Below, piece after piece: positions 1-10,663 of a stretch of DNA of 64,000 nt. The translations under genes and the position numbers were made by a program. Within the stretch, counting starts at the first letter, position 1; each line of letters opens with the position of its first letter. The stretch comes from Lithocarpus polystachyus (Eukaryota > Streptophyta > Magnoliopsida > Fagales > Fagaceae): the NCBI GenBank assembly GCA_033629205.1, contig CM066169.1, forward strand, positions 25,407,501 through 25,471,500, given 5' to 3'. The notes below the pieces were generated by a model. That model was not told the DNA's origin and did no database searches. It saw only the letters and a list, made by a program, of their open reading frames with translations.

Positions 1-284
1 AACTAATTTTTTTTTTTTTTGCAGTCTTTTTTTTTTCACGTTTTTTTTTTCTGCAGTCCTTTTTTTTTCACTTTTTTTTTTCTTTCTGTAGTTTTTTTTT
101 TTCACTTTTTTTTTTGGGAACTCAGTGCACAATTTTAACCTAGTGCACGTCACAAAACAAGAACGAAGAACAAAAAAAAAAAAAAAAAAAAAAAAAAACA
201 GAAACGGAATAAGATAGGAAGATAACAGGAAACAAAAGATAAAAGTATAGAAAACTGATTTTAGAACTTGACTCTGATACCAAA
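1..284 (-). mobile_element. Internal leader of a minus-strand copia-like LTR element (cut by window edge)
   Basis: This stretch lies inside the LTR that begins at 285 and is full of T tracts on the plus strand (A tracts in element sense). At 272-282 the plus strand reads CTCTGATACCA, the complement of TGGTATCAGAG, the classic primer binding site for initiator-Met tRNA in Ty1/copia elements. No coding sequence is visible; the body of the element would lie left of the window. The assignment rests on the primer site and its position two bases from an LTR-like end. Confidence 0.55.
272..282 (-). promoter_or_regulatory. Primer binding site, initiator-Met tRNA type
   Basis: On the minus strand this reads TGGTATCAGAG, complementary to the 3' end of plant initiator tRNA-Met and typical of copia elements. 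It is separated by two bases from the TGATGCG end of the LTR. Confidence 0.65.
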
Positions 285-1063
285 TGATGCGAACCTCAAC
301 AGACTCGCTTTGAGACCCAACAAACAATATTGGAATATTGCCCAAGAAAGCTAAAATTCAGATTTTTTTGATAGAAACCCAGACCCAACGTTTATAAGAG
401 AAACGCGAACCAAAGGTATAAGTAACAGACCTTGACCCAATGATTATAAAGGAATCACGAACCAAAGGTATAAGTTTGAACGCCACAAGGAAGAATCCTT
501 GATAAGTTCACAGTTCTTGAAGAACCAAAGAGAAGAGCAAAGCCTCACCTTTTCTGATTTTTTATTCAATAATCCTTCTATTACAATGAGTGCATGCTAT
601 TTATAAGGCATGGCTGAATGTAGAAAACCTAAAAAACGTACTAAATAATAAAACCCTAATTAAAAACTGATTTGGTCTGAAAATAGCAGATTCAAAATAG
701 GAAAAACCCTAAAAAACGTTCTAAATAATAAAAGCCTAAAATTAAGGAAGATCTGGTCCAAAATTAGAAGATCTCAATTAGGAAAAGTATCTATTAACTG
801 ATTTAGAGCTGGAAAGTCAATCAGCCATAATTCCATGCCATAAATAGCGCCCAATTAAGTCAGATCAGCCCTCAATAGCTTGGATTAAATTTATTATGCC
901 TTTATCTTCCTTTGGGCCCCACCTGGAATGTCCTGCGATAGAATCAGCCCAAATCTCTTGAATCAGCCCATTAAGTGCTTCTTTAATCTTCTTGGATCTC
1001 GCTCTTGTAATTGGCCCAACTGGAACAAGCAATGAATCCTTGAATGCTTGTTGATTCTCATCA
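285..1063 (-). mobile_element. Copia-like LTR (5' LTR of a minus-strand element)
   Basis: Begins TGATGCG at 285, next to the primer site, and probably ends CTCATCA at 1063, giving matching TGATG.G ends. On the minus strand a TATA box (CTTATAAATAG, 597-607) and A-rich polyadenylation-like sequence precede the LTR end, as expected of LTR promoters. The right boundary is inferred, because the gypsy element inserted immediately beside it. An internal tandem duplication of about 80 bp lies at 626-781. Confidence 0.45.
626..781. repeat. Two-copy tandem duplication, about 80 bp, inside the copia-like LTR
   Basis: Both copies contain ACCTAAAAAACGT/CCTAAAAAACGTTC followed by CTAAATAATAAAA and a GATTTGGTC or GATCTGGTC segment. 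The copies have diverged by point changes and small indels. Confidence 0.6.
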
Positions 1064-1067
1064 CATT
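1063..1067. repeat. Target site duplication ACATT, left copy
   Basis: ACATT directly precedes the left LTR and recurs exactly at 11272-11276 after the right LTR. This marks both ends of one gypsy integration. Confidence 0.9.
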
Positions 1068-1655
1068 TGTGCACACAATTGATGGATGGACAGGCCAACC
1101 TTCCCTTGGGCTCACAATCTACTTGTTAAATGTGGGTTATGGATTTCCTACTGCTGATGATCCAACATACTGAGAACTCCCAGCCCTCTACACTTGTCAC
1201 TCCTACCATATCATTCTCTGTAAGTCTCTCTTCCTCTCTTTCTCTGTTTTTTCTCCTCTTGTTTCTTTTCTCCAGCTCCACCTATTTATACCCCCAAATC
1301 TAGTGGGGCGTCATGATTGCCTAGATGGTTCATGGAAGAGGAGGTCCAATGTTATTGTAATTAAGTGGAAGTTTAGGTGGGAGCGGAACGAGGTGAAAAT
1401 GGCCTGGGAACTAGCCCCCACTTCCGTTGTTTGCTTGGCTCGGCACAATCCGAGGTATAGCCGGGCAGCGGGCAAGCATCACCCAATGTTCGGGGAGTTG
1501 CCCATCAGGGTACGCCCCCAATAAATGACGAGTGACGCGTATAACATCTTTAAGTCTGACGGGTTAAGGCCGGCCAATGCCTGGGCCGAGAACTCATGGG
1601 CCGCTGTAGGTATGGGCTGAAGGTCTTAATGGGCTCGGGTAGCTGATGCCGTACA
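1068..1655 (-). repeat. 3' LTR of element 1 (588 bp)
   Basis: Starts TGTGCACAC and ends GCCGTACA on the plus strand, so it has TG...CA ends. It aligns without gaps to 10684-11271 with 15 substitutions by eye, 13 of them transitions. A TATA box on the minus strand (GTATAAATAGG, 1281-1291) matches the one in the other LTR. A 73-codon open frame at 1303-1524 recurs in the right LTR only because the LTRs are copies. Confidence 0.92.
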
Positions 1656-1670
1656 ATAGCCCCCCCTTGA
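1656..1670 (-). promoter_or_regulatory. Polypurine tract of element 1
   Basis: On the minus strand this reads TCAAGGGGGGGCTAT directly before the LTR start. It is the expected plus-strand primer for reverse transcription in a gypsy element. Confidence 0.8.
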
Positions 1671-1941
1671 TTCGCGCTCGGTTGCCGGGCGATGGATCAA
1701 GGGGTCAAAAAGTCGATTAACGCTCGGGGAGTTGAGGAGGGTAGGTGCGGATTTTTTGAAGAGCCCATTAATTGCGCCCTCAAAAGGTGCGTCGATACTA
1801 TCCATTAGCCTGGCCGCATTCATTACCTGACAGTTCGCGAACTGAGGTAAGGCACGTGTGCCGGTTCGCGAAAGGATCTGAAGGGTTTTCCATTCCTTCA
1901 TCCATTGGCATCGTTTGGCTTCCCTCCCATCTTCTCGCCAT

Positions 1942-1950
1942 TATAAATAG
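1942..1950 (+). promoter_or_regulatory. TATA box of the antisense gene in element 1
   Basis: TATAAATAG on the plus strand sits about 210 bp before the ATG at 2155 and faces opposite to gag-pol. A start near 1975 would give a leader of about 180 bases. The context suggests the antisense gene has its own promoter rather than depending on the LTR. Confidence 0.55.
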
Positions 1951-2154
1951 TCCCTTCTAAAGCTGAATCCTACTTTACGCTATCCAATCTCTAGATCTCC
2001 TCTCTGTCGTGCATTATTCTTCGCGAGTTCATCCTCCAGCCCAGAACACTCCTCTTTCTTTAGAGCCAAAAGTAAGTCTCCTCTGCCCTTTCCACATCTC
2101 TTTCCATTTCATTTGCCTTTCCTTAAATTGTGTACTAGGATCTTTATCCTGGGA

Positions 2155-4351
2155 ATGGGTTTTTCTCATCTTCTATCATCTAGAGCTTCTTTGACCACCT
2201 TTAGGGCCACTTACAACGTTCCTGAGGATGTCGATATCGCCTACTGCCACGAGGGCGATATCAACATCCAAAGGCGTCGAGATGCCAACACAGTCTTTTT
2301 CCCTCTGATGGCCATCCTGGAAGGTGGGGTTAGGTTTCCCGTAGACCCTCTCATCCTAGGGACCCTTAGGTTTTATGGGCTTTGTCCCGACCAACTGCCC
2401 CCTAATTTTTACAGAGTGGTGAGTTGTGTGAGTAGGTTGAATCAGTTGTTCGGCCTGCAACTGAATTCTCATGACATTAATTTTATGTATAGTCTTTGCG
2501 GTAATATAAAGTCGGGTTACTACTTAAAAACCAGGGATATGAGGGTGCGTCTCATTTCGTGTTTCCCTGATTCCAATAGGAACTCCGCCGGGGAGTTCGT
2601 TAGAGTGAGCGGCAACTGGTTCGCTGAGGAACTCCCTTGTGCGTTCTCCCCGCGGGATGTTGGTCGGTATATATATTCCGTTAGTCAAATTTGTTTTGTG
2701 TTTTGACTTAATCGTGTGTTTACTGACGGGTTCCAGCATTTGTTTCGTGTAGAAAGTAAAAGATTTAAGCTGGATCTTCGAGTGGTTAATATCCGGGACC
2801 TGAACTTCGTGCTCCGGTCAAAATTTTTCGTCCATTGGAACGGCCAGCTCCGGGCATCTCACTTGATCCTCGGCGTAGAGCCGGTGTATTCGACTTGGCA
2901 AACGTTCAGCCAAGCTCTTTTAGTTGACAGCCCTTTACTCTCTTACGTTGACGTACGGCAAGCAGGTTTCCTTCCGGAGACGCCGAGAGCTCATCCACGT
3001 GCCAATTCAAACAGAAGCCCCTGTCCGCCAAGAGGGTCCAACCGACCAGGGAGTCTTCGTCGAAACCGCCCGGGCGGAAGGTGAACCGGTTACCTTAGTG
3101 GATACCCCAGAAAAAGATCAAGTCATGGTAGCGAGAAGAACTTTGTTTGTCAGCCGTTTTATGCCTGGTGTACAGCAGAACATGAACCAGCCCGGAACTC
3201 AGGCACAACAACACACTCCCGCGCCTTCAGCTCCACAAGGACGTACCCGGAAGAGACAGGGATCTGCCGAGCAAGAGTCAGCCAATATTCTAGACATTCC
3301 TGCAAGGACACCTCCTCGGTTACCAGCCGGCATCGTAATCCGGGAGCCAGTGGCCCAGACCGGGCTGCAAGTGGCGTCCTCTTCTCGTGCAGCCCCAGCC
3401 TGGTGCCCCTCCCTTCGACCGCTAGCGTTCGGGTTTGGGACAAAGGCGAGGGGGGCCATGTTGCTCAGAGCTTGGCTCACGGTCTCCTGCTGCCGGAGGA
3501 CGTCTGCGTTTTTGACGATGGCACGGATGAGTCGTTGGGGCGAAGGCTTCAATGGCACACTATCGCGGTAAACTCTTGTTCCCTGTTCTCATTTTACTAT
3601 CTTGCACTTTGTTTTTCGTCGTAATGATCGCTATTGCTAGTAATTTTTATAGGCGGCCCAAATGACCTACGTCCTTGATGGACGGCTAAAAGAACTCGCC
3701 GAAGATGCCGAGCGAGAAAAAGCACTGAGGGATGTGGCCGAGGCTTCCGCAAAGGAGAAGGAAAAAGCCGCCGCAGCAGCGAAGAAGAAGGCGTTGGCCA
3801 GCGAGAGGGCCAAGGAAGCAGCGGAGAAGAGGTCAGGGGAACTAGAAGCCAAGCTCGGAGAGGCTGAGCTTAAACTGGGAGAGGCCGAGAGTCTCAATGT
3901 GGTGCAAGCGGAAGAGCTGGCTGACATGAGGGCTGCTTTGGAGGCCAGCGAAAGCAAATGGTATAATGAGGGGTTCGCTGACGCCGAGAACTTCGTGGAG
4001 CCGGTCATCTAGGAGGTTCGAAGGCTAGCTTTCGAAGAAGCCTGGCTCGCAGCCCTGAAAGCTGCGGGGGTCCCCGAGGATTCCCCTCTGAGAGATCCCA
4101 ATCAAATCCCTTTCCCAGGGCAATCCTCTACCGCTCAAGTCACTACTGCCGCGAACTCTGAAGAAGAAACCCTGAGCATGAGGGACCTGGTAGACGAAAT
4201 TGATTCCCACGTAGAGTTAGTCGATTTAGAAGTTACGAGCAATATTCATGCCGACGATCAACCAGCGGAGGGGTCCCCGCCTCGATCTTTTCCGGACACA
4301 GAACAGCCGCCTGAATCCTCCGCCCAAAGTCATCCTACCGATCAAATGTAA
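2155..4351 (+). pseudogene. Antisense accessory gene of element 1: N-terminal domain, Pro-rich linker, coiled coil; three exons, disabled
   Basis: Lies opposite to pol between pol and the 3' LTR. Exon 1 starts at ATG 2155 and encodes a conserved-looking domain with motifs GGVRFPVD, CFPDSN and FVRVSGNW. Intron 1 ends with TTCCAG at 2736. Its donor is uncertain: GTATAT at 2667 is the better consensus, GTTGGT at 2659 keeps frame. Exon 2 contains a Pro/Arg-rich linker read in a shifted frame between about 2960 and 3400, so there are two compensating indels. Intron 2 is clear (3568-3652, GTAAAC to TTTATAG) and joins in phase 0. Exon 3 (3653-4351) starts with a strongly charged coiled coil (Lys/Glu/Ala repeats, about 100 residues) and an acidic tail, interrupted by TAG at 4010. 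It matches the extra-ORF class known from Tat elements; its biochemical function is unknown. Confidence 0.75.
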
Positions 4352-4749
4352 TAAGTGCTTAAGCTCAACCTCTGATGAAATTTTTATTACAATCTTATTT
4401 TAAATTATGCTTATTTCGTCGGGCTGTGGCGAACAAACAGTTTAACTTTTGTTATCTTTTTTCTGACCGGGAATTTTTGCCCATGTCGCCGGGCTGTGGT
4501 GGCGAAACAATCGTTACTTTTAACGCTTTTCCTTTTCCGTATAAAATGTTTGCCGAACTTATTGTTCATTAATCATTGAGCGTTTGTTCAATTATTCCTT
4601 AATAACATGTATACACACGCCCGTTTACTTGTCATGTGCGTAGATATTCGTGCAAGTACGTGCATACGTGCCCAGGTAGACTAGGGTAGACTGTTCGGCT
4701 GCCCACAAGATGGAGCCGCGGACGTGGCTTTCGTTTTTATTATAGCGAA
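4352..4749. other. AT-rich spacer after the antisense gene
   Basis: No reading frame of note. It holds two copies of a CGGGCTGTGG-containing segment (about 4417 and 4489). This would be the 3' untranslated zone of the plus-strand antisense gene, facing the end of pol. Confidence 0.5.
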
Positions 4750-5186
4750 CCGAGGTTTTATCTTTTTAGGAATTGAACCGAGTGTCAGGCTCCTGTCCTT
4801 GGTGAAAATATTAGGTTTCCACCTGCTCGGTGTTAGGGATCAAACCGAGTGTCAGGCTTCAGTCCTTTTAGGTTTCCACCTGCTCGGTGATAGGGATCGA
4901 ACCGAGTATCAGGCTTCTGTCCTTAGTGAAAATGTTAGGTTTCCACCTACTCGGTGATGGGGATCGAACCGAGTGTCAGGCTCCTGTCTTTAGTGAAAAT
5001 ATTAGGTTTCCACCTGCTCGGTGATAGGGATCGAACCGAGTGTCAGGCTTCAGTCATTTTAGGTTTCCACCTGCTCGGTGATAGGGACCAAACCGAGTGT
5101 TAGGCTTCTGTCCTTAGTGAAAATGTTAGGTTTCCACCTGCTCGGTGATAGGGATCGAACCGAGTGTCAGGCTTCTGTCCTTTGGT
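4750..5186. repeat. Tandem array of 67/57-bp units with a palindromic core (element 1)
   Basis: Seven units are recognised by CCGAGTGTCAGGC or close variants. The ACCGAG motif recurs at about 4777, 4844, 4901, 4968, 5035, 5092 and 5159, so spacings are 67, 57, 67, 67, 57, 67. The long and short units alternate as a 191-bp higher-order repeat copied twice, and shared variants (CTCCTGT in units 1 and 4, CTTCAGT in 2 and 5) agree. Each unit holds the stem CTCGGT...ACCGAG. The array lies between the convergent 3' ends of pol and the antisense gene. Confidence 0.9.
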
Positions 5187-5270
5187 GGACGATCAAGTGT
5201 CACCCATTCCATACCAAGCAACATACTTTTCCCAAGGTCATATTCATTGTCTGTGTCTCATCACAAATAA

Positions 5271-6480
5271 TCAGTGATAGAATTTTTTTAAGTTGTGCAC
5301 ATTCCACGGCCGAGGTAGCGGTCTTGCATCTAAGTCCTCCAAGTAGTAGGCTCCCGTCCCCGCAACGGTAGTGACCCTGTACGGTCCTTCCCATGTTGGT
5401 GCCAGCTTCCCGGCATTGTTGTCCCGCATACTTCCCACTGCTTTTCGTAGCACCAAATCCCCGGAAGCAAACTCTCTTAGTTATACACCTCGGTTGTATC
5501 TCCTGGCAATCTTCTGTTGATATTCGGCCAGCCGCACCGTCACCGCTTCCCGGTACTCTTCCACTGAGTCCAAGCGCTGCGTCATTAAGCCGTTATTCCG
5601 ACAAGGTTCATAGTCTGCCACCCGTGCACTACACATACTAACCTCCGTGGGTATCATAGCCTCAGCCCCGTACATGAGTGAAAAAGGGGTTTCCCCCGTA
5701 GACCTTCTAGGAGTTTTCTGGTACGCCTACAAAACATTGTGCAGTTCCTCGGCCCAGCGACCTTTTGCACCATCCAACCTCCTTTTTAACCCGTTCAAGA
5801 TTGACTTGTTAACGGCTTCTGCCTGCCCATTACTCTGGGGGTAGGCCGGGGTGGAATATCTATTCTTGACACCGAGATTACCGCAGAATTCTCGGAATGC
5901 CCTGCTATCAAATTGCATTCCATTGTCAGATATGAGGGTGTCCGGCACACCAAATCTTATGAATATGTTTTTCCAGACAAACTTCTTAACGTCGACATCC
6001 CGTATGTTGGCTAGCACTTCCGCTTCAACCTACTTAGTAAAATAGTCAACGGCTACTAGTACAAATCTCCGATTACCGGTTGCACGGGGAAAGGGTCCGA
6101 GTATGTCTAGCCCCCAATGTGTGAAAGGCCAGGGGCTGCTAATCGGGTTCAGGTTGCCTGTCGGCTGGTGGATTAAGGGGGCGTGTTTCTGACATTGCTC
6201 ACACTTGCATACATATTCGGCAGATTCCTTTTGCATCTGTGGCCACTAGAACCCTTGCGTCATGGCCCTATGCGCTAGAGATCTCCCCCCTACATGACTG
6301 CCGCACACCCCCTCATGAAGCTCGGTTAGTATTGTCCCTACATCCCTAGGGTGTACACACAAAAGATACGGTCCACCGAAAGACCTTCGGTAAAGCTTGC
6401 GATCTGCGGATAACCAGTACCGAGGTGCCATTCGGCGAATCCTACTTGCCTCCTTCTCATAGTCGGGGACCCGGTCGTTG
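5271..6480 (-). pseudogene. Integrase of element 1, interrupted by stops
   Basis: Read from about 6480 down to the stop at 5271 in one frame. The HHCC zinc finger is seen as LHEGVCGSH and CKCEQC. The catalytic core shows all three acidic positions in GLDILGP, ISDNG and GQAEAVN, so DD35E is kept. The C-terminal end reads ...NLKKFYH as in related plant elements. In-frame stops are TAG 6246, TAG 6030, TAG 5727 and TAA 5481. Two of these (after FTK and in the LWAY-type motif) look like TGG-to-TAG changes. It would insert the cDNA into host DNA; this copy cannot make a full protein. Confidence 0.85.
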
Positions 6481-6589
6481 GCCAAAAAGTCAATGATTGG
6501 GTCCATCCAGCATGGCCCATTTGCCGTAATTGCTGCAACGCCGATCTCGGCAAGGCAATTAACACTTGGTTCGGTTATGACCTCTACCT

Positions 6590-7000
6590 TTATCAACCGA
6601 GGTATGTCCTCTGCTACCAATGACGCTAGCGACGCCAGAGAGTCAGCGTGTCTGTTCTGTCCCCAGGGAATTTGCGTCAGTTTTACCGTGTTAAACTTGC
6701 CCATGGTTTGTTTAACCACTTCTAAGTACCCTTTCATTCGAGAATCACGTGCCTCAAAGCTTCCGTGTACTTGGCCGACCACCAATCGAGAATCTGAAAA
6801 AACTTCTACGTCTCGGGCACCAATCTCCAAAGCTACCCTTAGTCCGGCAAGCAAGGCTTCATACTCCGCCTCGTTGTTAGACGCCCTGAATCCCAGCCGG
6901 AAGGAATGTTCCAGCCGTATTCCTTCCGGGGTGGTGATAACAATCCCGGATCACGCCCCCATGGCATTCGCGGCACTGTCTACAAACACCTTCCACAGTA
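6590..7000 (-). pseudogene. Second (archaeal-type) RNase H domain of element 1
   Basis: Begins at KVFVDSAAN near 6995 and continues past a TGA at 6951 (CGA-to-TGA by context) into NNEAEYEALLAGL, SDSRLVVGQV and NRHADSLASLAS. The acidic residues of these four motifs are those expected of an active RNase H. It follows the ordinary RT-linked RNase H and precedes integrase. A second RNase H here is a known marker of the Tat lineage. Confidence 0.8.
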
Positions 7001-8530
7001 GCAACTCCACATGGCACACTACCTGCCCTTCGTTTTTAGGAGAGAATTCCGCGACGAAATCAGCTAGGACTTGTCCTTTTACAGAGCTTCTCGGCCTATA
7101 CCTTATATCTAAGGATCCCAACCGAGTCCCCCATTTGGCAATCCGGCCCGTAAAATCTGACCTCTTCAACAAGGACTGAAGCGGATACTCGGTGAGGACA
7201 TAGACGGCGTGAGCTTGGAAATAGTGTGGCAATTTCCTTGTGGCGTGTACCAGTGCGAGCACCAACTTCTCCAAGGGTAAATACCTTGTTTCTGCATCAA
7301 CCAAGGTTTTATTGATGTAATACATGGGAAGCTGGACCCCGCGATCCGTTAATAGCACTGCACTCACGGCATGGTCGGACACTGAGAGGTACATGAACAA
7401 ATCTTCCCCGGGCATAGGAGCCGTCAACATAGGTGCCTTTACTAAGTACTCTTTCAGATCCTGAAAAGCCCTTTCACAATCTTCGTCCCAATGGAAGCCT
7501 TTCCACTTCTTCAAGAGTTGGTAAAATGGTCGACACCGATCGGCGAACTTGGAGATGAACCTGTTGAGGGCTGCTAACATCCTGGTCAAGACTTGGACTT
7601 CTTTAGGGCTTCTCGGCGGTTTCAGGCGTTGGACGGCTTCTATTTGATCGGGGTTAACTTTTATTCCTCGGTTTGTGATCAGGGAACCGAGGAACTTGCC
7701 GGCCCCTACTCCAAAGGCGCATTTATCCGCGTTCAGGCGTAGTCTGTGTCGCCGTAGTATCTCGAACAGCCCTCGGAGGTCCTCAGTGTGCCGTGCTTTC
7801 TGCTTACTTTTCATTACCATGTCATCAATGTACACTTCTACGGTGCGGCCGATCTCTTCTCGAAACATTCTGGTCATCATTCGCTGATACGTTGCCCCGG
7901 CATTCTTTAACCCGAAAGGCATCTATAATGGTAGTTTGCATTTGGGGAGATGAACGCCGTTTTTTCCTAATCCTCGGCGGCTAGGGCAATTTGATGATAG
8001 CCCTGAAATGCGTCAAGGAAACTCATCCTCGGGTGGCCATAGGTGGCATCCACTAGTTGATCTATTTTTGGCATGGGGAAGGGGTCCTTTGGGCATGCCC
8101 GATTCAAATTTGTGAAATCCACGCAGGCTCTCCACTTGCCGCTCTTCTTTCTGACAACAACAGTATTCGCTAACCATTCTGGGAAGAAGATTTCTCGTAT
8201 TGGCCCAGCTTCCTTCAACCTTGCAACCTCCTGCCGTACTGCTTCAGTGTGTTCCTTAGCCGACCTTCTCGGCCTCTGCTTTTTCAGAGGGAACGATGGG
8301 TCTATGTTAAGCTTGTGGACGATGAGCTCGGGATCCACCCCGGGAACCTCATACGGACTCCAGGCGAACACGTCTACATTCTGCACAAGAAACAGCAACG
8401 TTTCTACCCTGTCCTCGGTACTCATACTTGCTCCCACCTGGAAATACCTTTCAATGTCCGGAAATATCTTTACCCTGACAAGATCCTCGGCGCAGCCAGC
8501 CCCCGTTCCTTCCCGGGGTCCCTGTAGTTG
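7001..8530 (-). pseudogene. Reverse transcriptase and first RNase H of element 1
   Basis: Starts after the TAG at 8531 and reads through AWSPYEVPG, HKLNID, a VDFTNLNRACPKD motif and SFLDAFQGYHQI to a TAG at 7967. A small deletion around 7925-7940 shifts the frame, and MPFGLKNAGATYQRMM resumes at 7922. The catalytic YIDD box is at about 7832-7821. The connection and RNase H part follows (FLGSLITNRGIKVNP, SVSDHAVSAVLL). Both motifs needed for DNA synthesis are present, but the stop and frameshift block a full product. Confidence 0.88.
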
Positions 8531-9187
8531 CTATAAAGGATCATTCCCTTCGTTTTTCCCTAGTTCACCATGCCCGTCCTTCCGATCGACTACTGCCACC
8601 AAGCATTGTCTGGCGACATGCTGACTTCCCTGAACTACGGCAACGCCATTTTCAGTGTGGAACTTGACCTTCACATGCAGGGTGGAAGGGACCGCCCCCG
8701 TGGCGTGGATCCAAGGCCTCCCCAAAATGGCCGTATAAGGAGAGAATGACGTCACGACCACAAAAGTCACCGTTACCTCCTTTCCCTCTATATTCACGGG
8801 AAGCGATATCTGTCCCTCAGGGATTGCCACCTGCCCGTCGAACCCGATTAGCGGCGCGTCATACCTCGAGAGGTGCTCCTTTTTCAGCCCGAGCCCCTTG
8901 AAAAGGTCCGGATACATCACGTTGACCCCGCTTCCTTGGTCTATCATTATTCTTTTCACTATGAAACTGTTTACCCTGGCAGTCACCACCAGCGCGTCAT
9001 CTTGCGGTTGGATAGTTCCCTCCAAATCGTCGTCGCCAAAGGCGATGGGGTCTTGTGCTGTTTTAGCCTTCTTCACCGGGGGTCGTTTTTCCGAGCATTC
9101 CCCTACATTTGCAATGGTTAGTACTCCCTCCCTCCCGGACATCGCCGTGCCCTTTGGGACAGCATGGATTACTTCAATCACTCCCAA
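8531..9187 (-). pseudogene. Retroviral-type aspartic protease region of element 1
   Basis: A 219-codon frame that overlaps the end of gag by about ten bases in a different frame. The active-site-like motif is MIDQGSGVNVMY, and a flap-like segment ends in YTAILGRPWIH. It continues into RT in the same frame after TAG at 8531. It would cleave Gag-Pol into mature proteins. The start has no ATG: the frame simply emerges from a run of 13 C on the coding strand, suggesting fusion to gag by frameshift or a recent indel. Confidence 0.8.
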
Positions 9188-10527
9188 TGGGGGGGGGGGG
9201 GAAGGGGATTCCCTCTCTGACGTGGGCCTTGCCCGACACCCTTGTCTCCTGAGTCAATCACAAACTCCTTTAGATGCCCAGCCCTTACTAACTGTGCTAA
9301 GTGATCTTTCAGCACTCTACATTGCTCGGTTGTATGCCCCTTGTCCTTATGGTAGGTACAAAACAGATTCTGGTTTCTCCGTGATGGGTCGCCCATCATT
9401 TTTTTTGACCACCTGAAGTACGGTTCGTTCTTGATTCGGTCTATAATCCTATGCACCGGCTCTTTGAACATCACATTCACTTCCCCCGTCTGCAGCTCCG
9501 TTCCCTGCATCCTCAAGTCCTTTCGGAGCCTTGGCTGAAAACTACTCTGCCGAGGTCTATTTGCCAACGTGGCCTTGCCCTTACTCTGTAGCCGATCATC
9601 TTCAAGGCGCTTGTACTCCTCGATGTGCCTCATGAGTTGCCTCATATCCTCAGGATGCTTCTTCGTCAACGACTCTTGCAGCTCGGAGTCCTCGGGTAGT
9701 CCCATTCGGAAGGTGCTTGCCGCGATTTTCTCATTCCCACCACCGATCTCATTGTAAAGCTCCCAATATCGACTGGCGTAGCTGCGGAGGGTTTCCCCCT
9801 CCCTCATCTTCATGGACAGTAACGCGTCTACGGGTTGGGGTACTCGGCTACACGTCACGAACCGAACACCAAACTCTTGGATCAGTTCGGCAAAGTTGCG
9901 GATGGAACCCTTCCTCAGCCCGTTAAACCATCTCAGAGCAGTGGGCCTGAGACTCGAGGGGAATACCTTGCACATCAGTGCGTCATTGTGAGTGTGGAGA
10001 GACATCATTTGGATGTAATGGCTGACGTGCTCTACTGGATCTGTCTTCCCGTCGTAGAAATCGAACAGGGGGTGCGTAAACCTGCTTGGCAATAGGGCCT
10101 GCTCGATATCTCTTGAGAACGGTGACCGTGCGGCGCTCCATAAGGCTCGACTCATTGCGTCCATAGCAGCATTACGGGGACGATGCTCTGGGGAGTCTGA
10201 GCCCCGATCTGCATATCCTTGTGATCGTGAACGTTCTCAGCGAAACCGGGACTCCTGGGAATGTGAGCGGCCCCGGTGATGTCGAGAACCAGATTGGTGG
10301 GAGTCCTCGCGGCGGTTTCTCCCAACGTCAGATTCCCTTTCTCGGTGGTCTCGGCCTCTTCTCCTTTGACTGTCCATGGCCTCCAACTCTAAATCTCTAA
10401 CTAGCAGCCTCAACCGCTGAAGCTCTTCGTCTCTTTCGTCGAACTGCCCGTGCCCTGACGCCATCGACACTGTCCGGTGGGTTTGGTATGACCCCTCTCC
10501 CAAGTCAGATTGCTCCTCCTTCTTCAC
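9178..10527 (-). pseudogene. Gag of element 1, one internal TGA
   Basis: The ATG at 10527 opens an N-terminal Arg/Ser/Asp-rich part, broken by TGA at 10237 (CGA-to-TGA fits). The same frame goes on through FTHPLFDFYDGKTDP, HVSHYIQMM, LRWFNGL, the retrotransposon-gag core, and a zinc-knuckle-like TYHKDKGHTTEQCRVLKDHL. It ends at TGA 9178 just past a C13 run. It forms the particle that packages the element RNA. The open frame is otherwise intact for 329 codons (10164-9178). Confidence 0.88.
9189..9201 (-). other. C13 homopolymer at the gag-protease junction
   Basis: Thirteen G on the plus strand, C on the coding strand. Removing one base, or adding two, would put gag and protease in one frame. 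It may be a replication-slippage lesion, a sequencing error or a natural frameshift site; the sequence alone cannot tell. Confidence 0.7.
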
Positions 10528-10663
10528 GACCCCTATCCTCCCGTCCCTTTTGCCTCCGCTCTTGCCAAGTAGACCCTACTGAACCGTTTTCGGCGAGACT
10601 TGAACGTCTTTCAGACATTTTACCCGGGCGTGAGCCTCGGTCAGACCACCAATTCGTAGGAGA

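Noticed and set aside
1303..1524. 73-codon frame, found again at 10919-11140
   Set aside because: It is kept only because the two LTRs are near-identical copies; no domain or start context.
3667..4008. 113-codon Ser/Ala-rich minus-strand frame
   Set aside because: Reverse shadow of the Lys/Glu/Ala coiled coil of the antisense gene.
4750..5186. Regular repeats resembling a CRISPR array
   Set aside because: Units are contiguous tandem copies with no unique spacers, inside a plant retrotransposon.
6478..7179. 233-codon plus-strand frame
   Set aside because: Shadow of the RNase H region of pol on the other strand.
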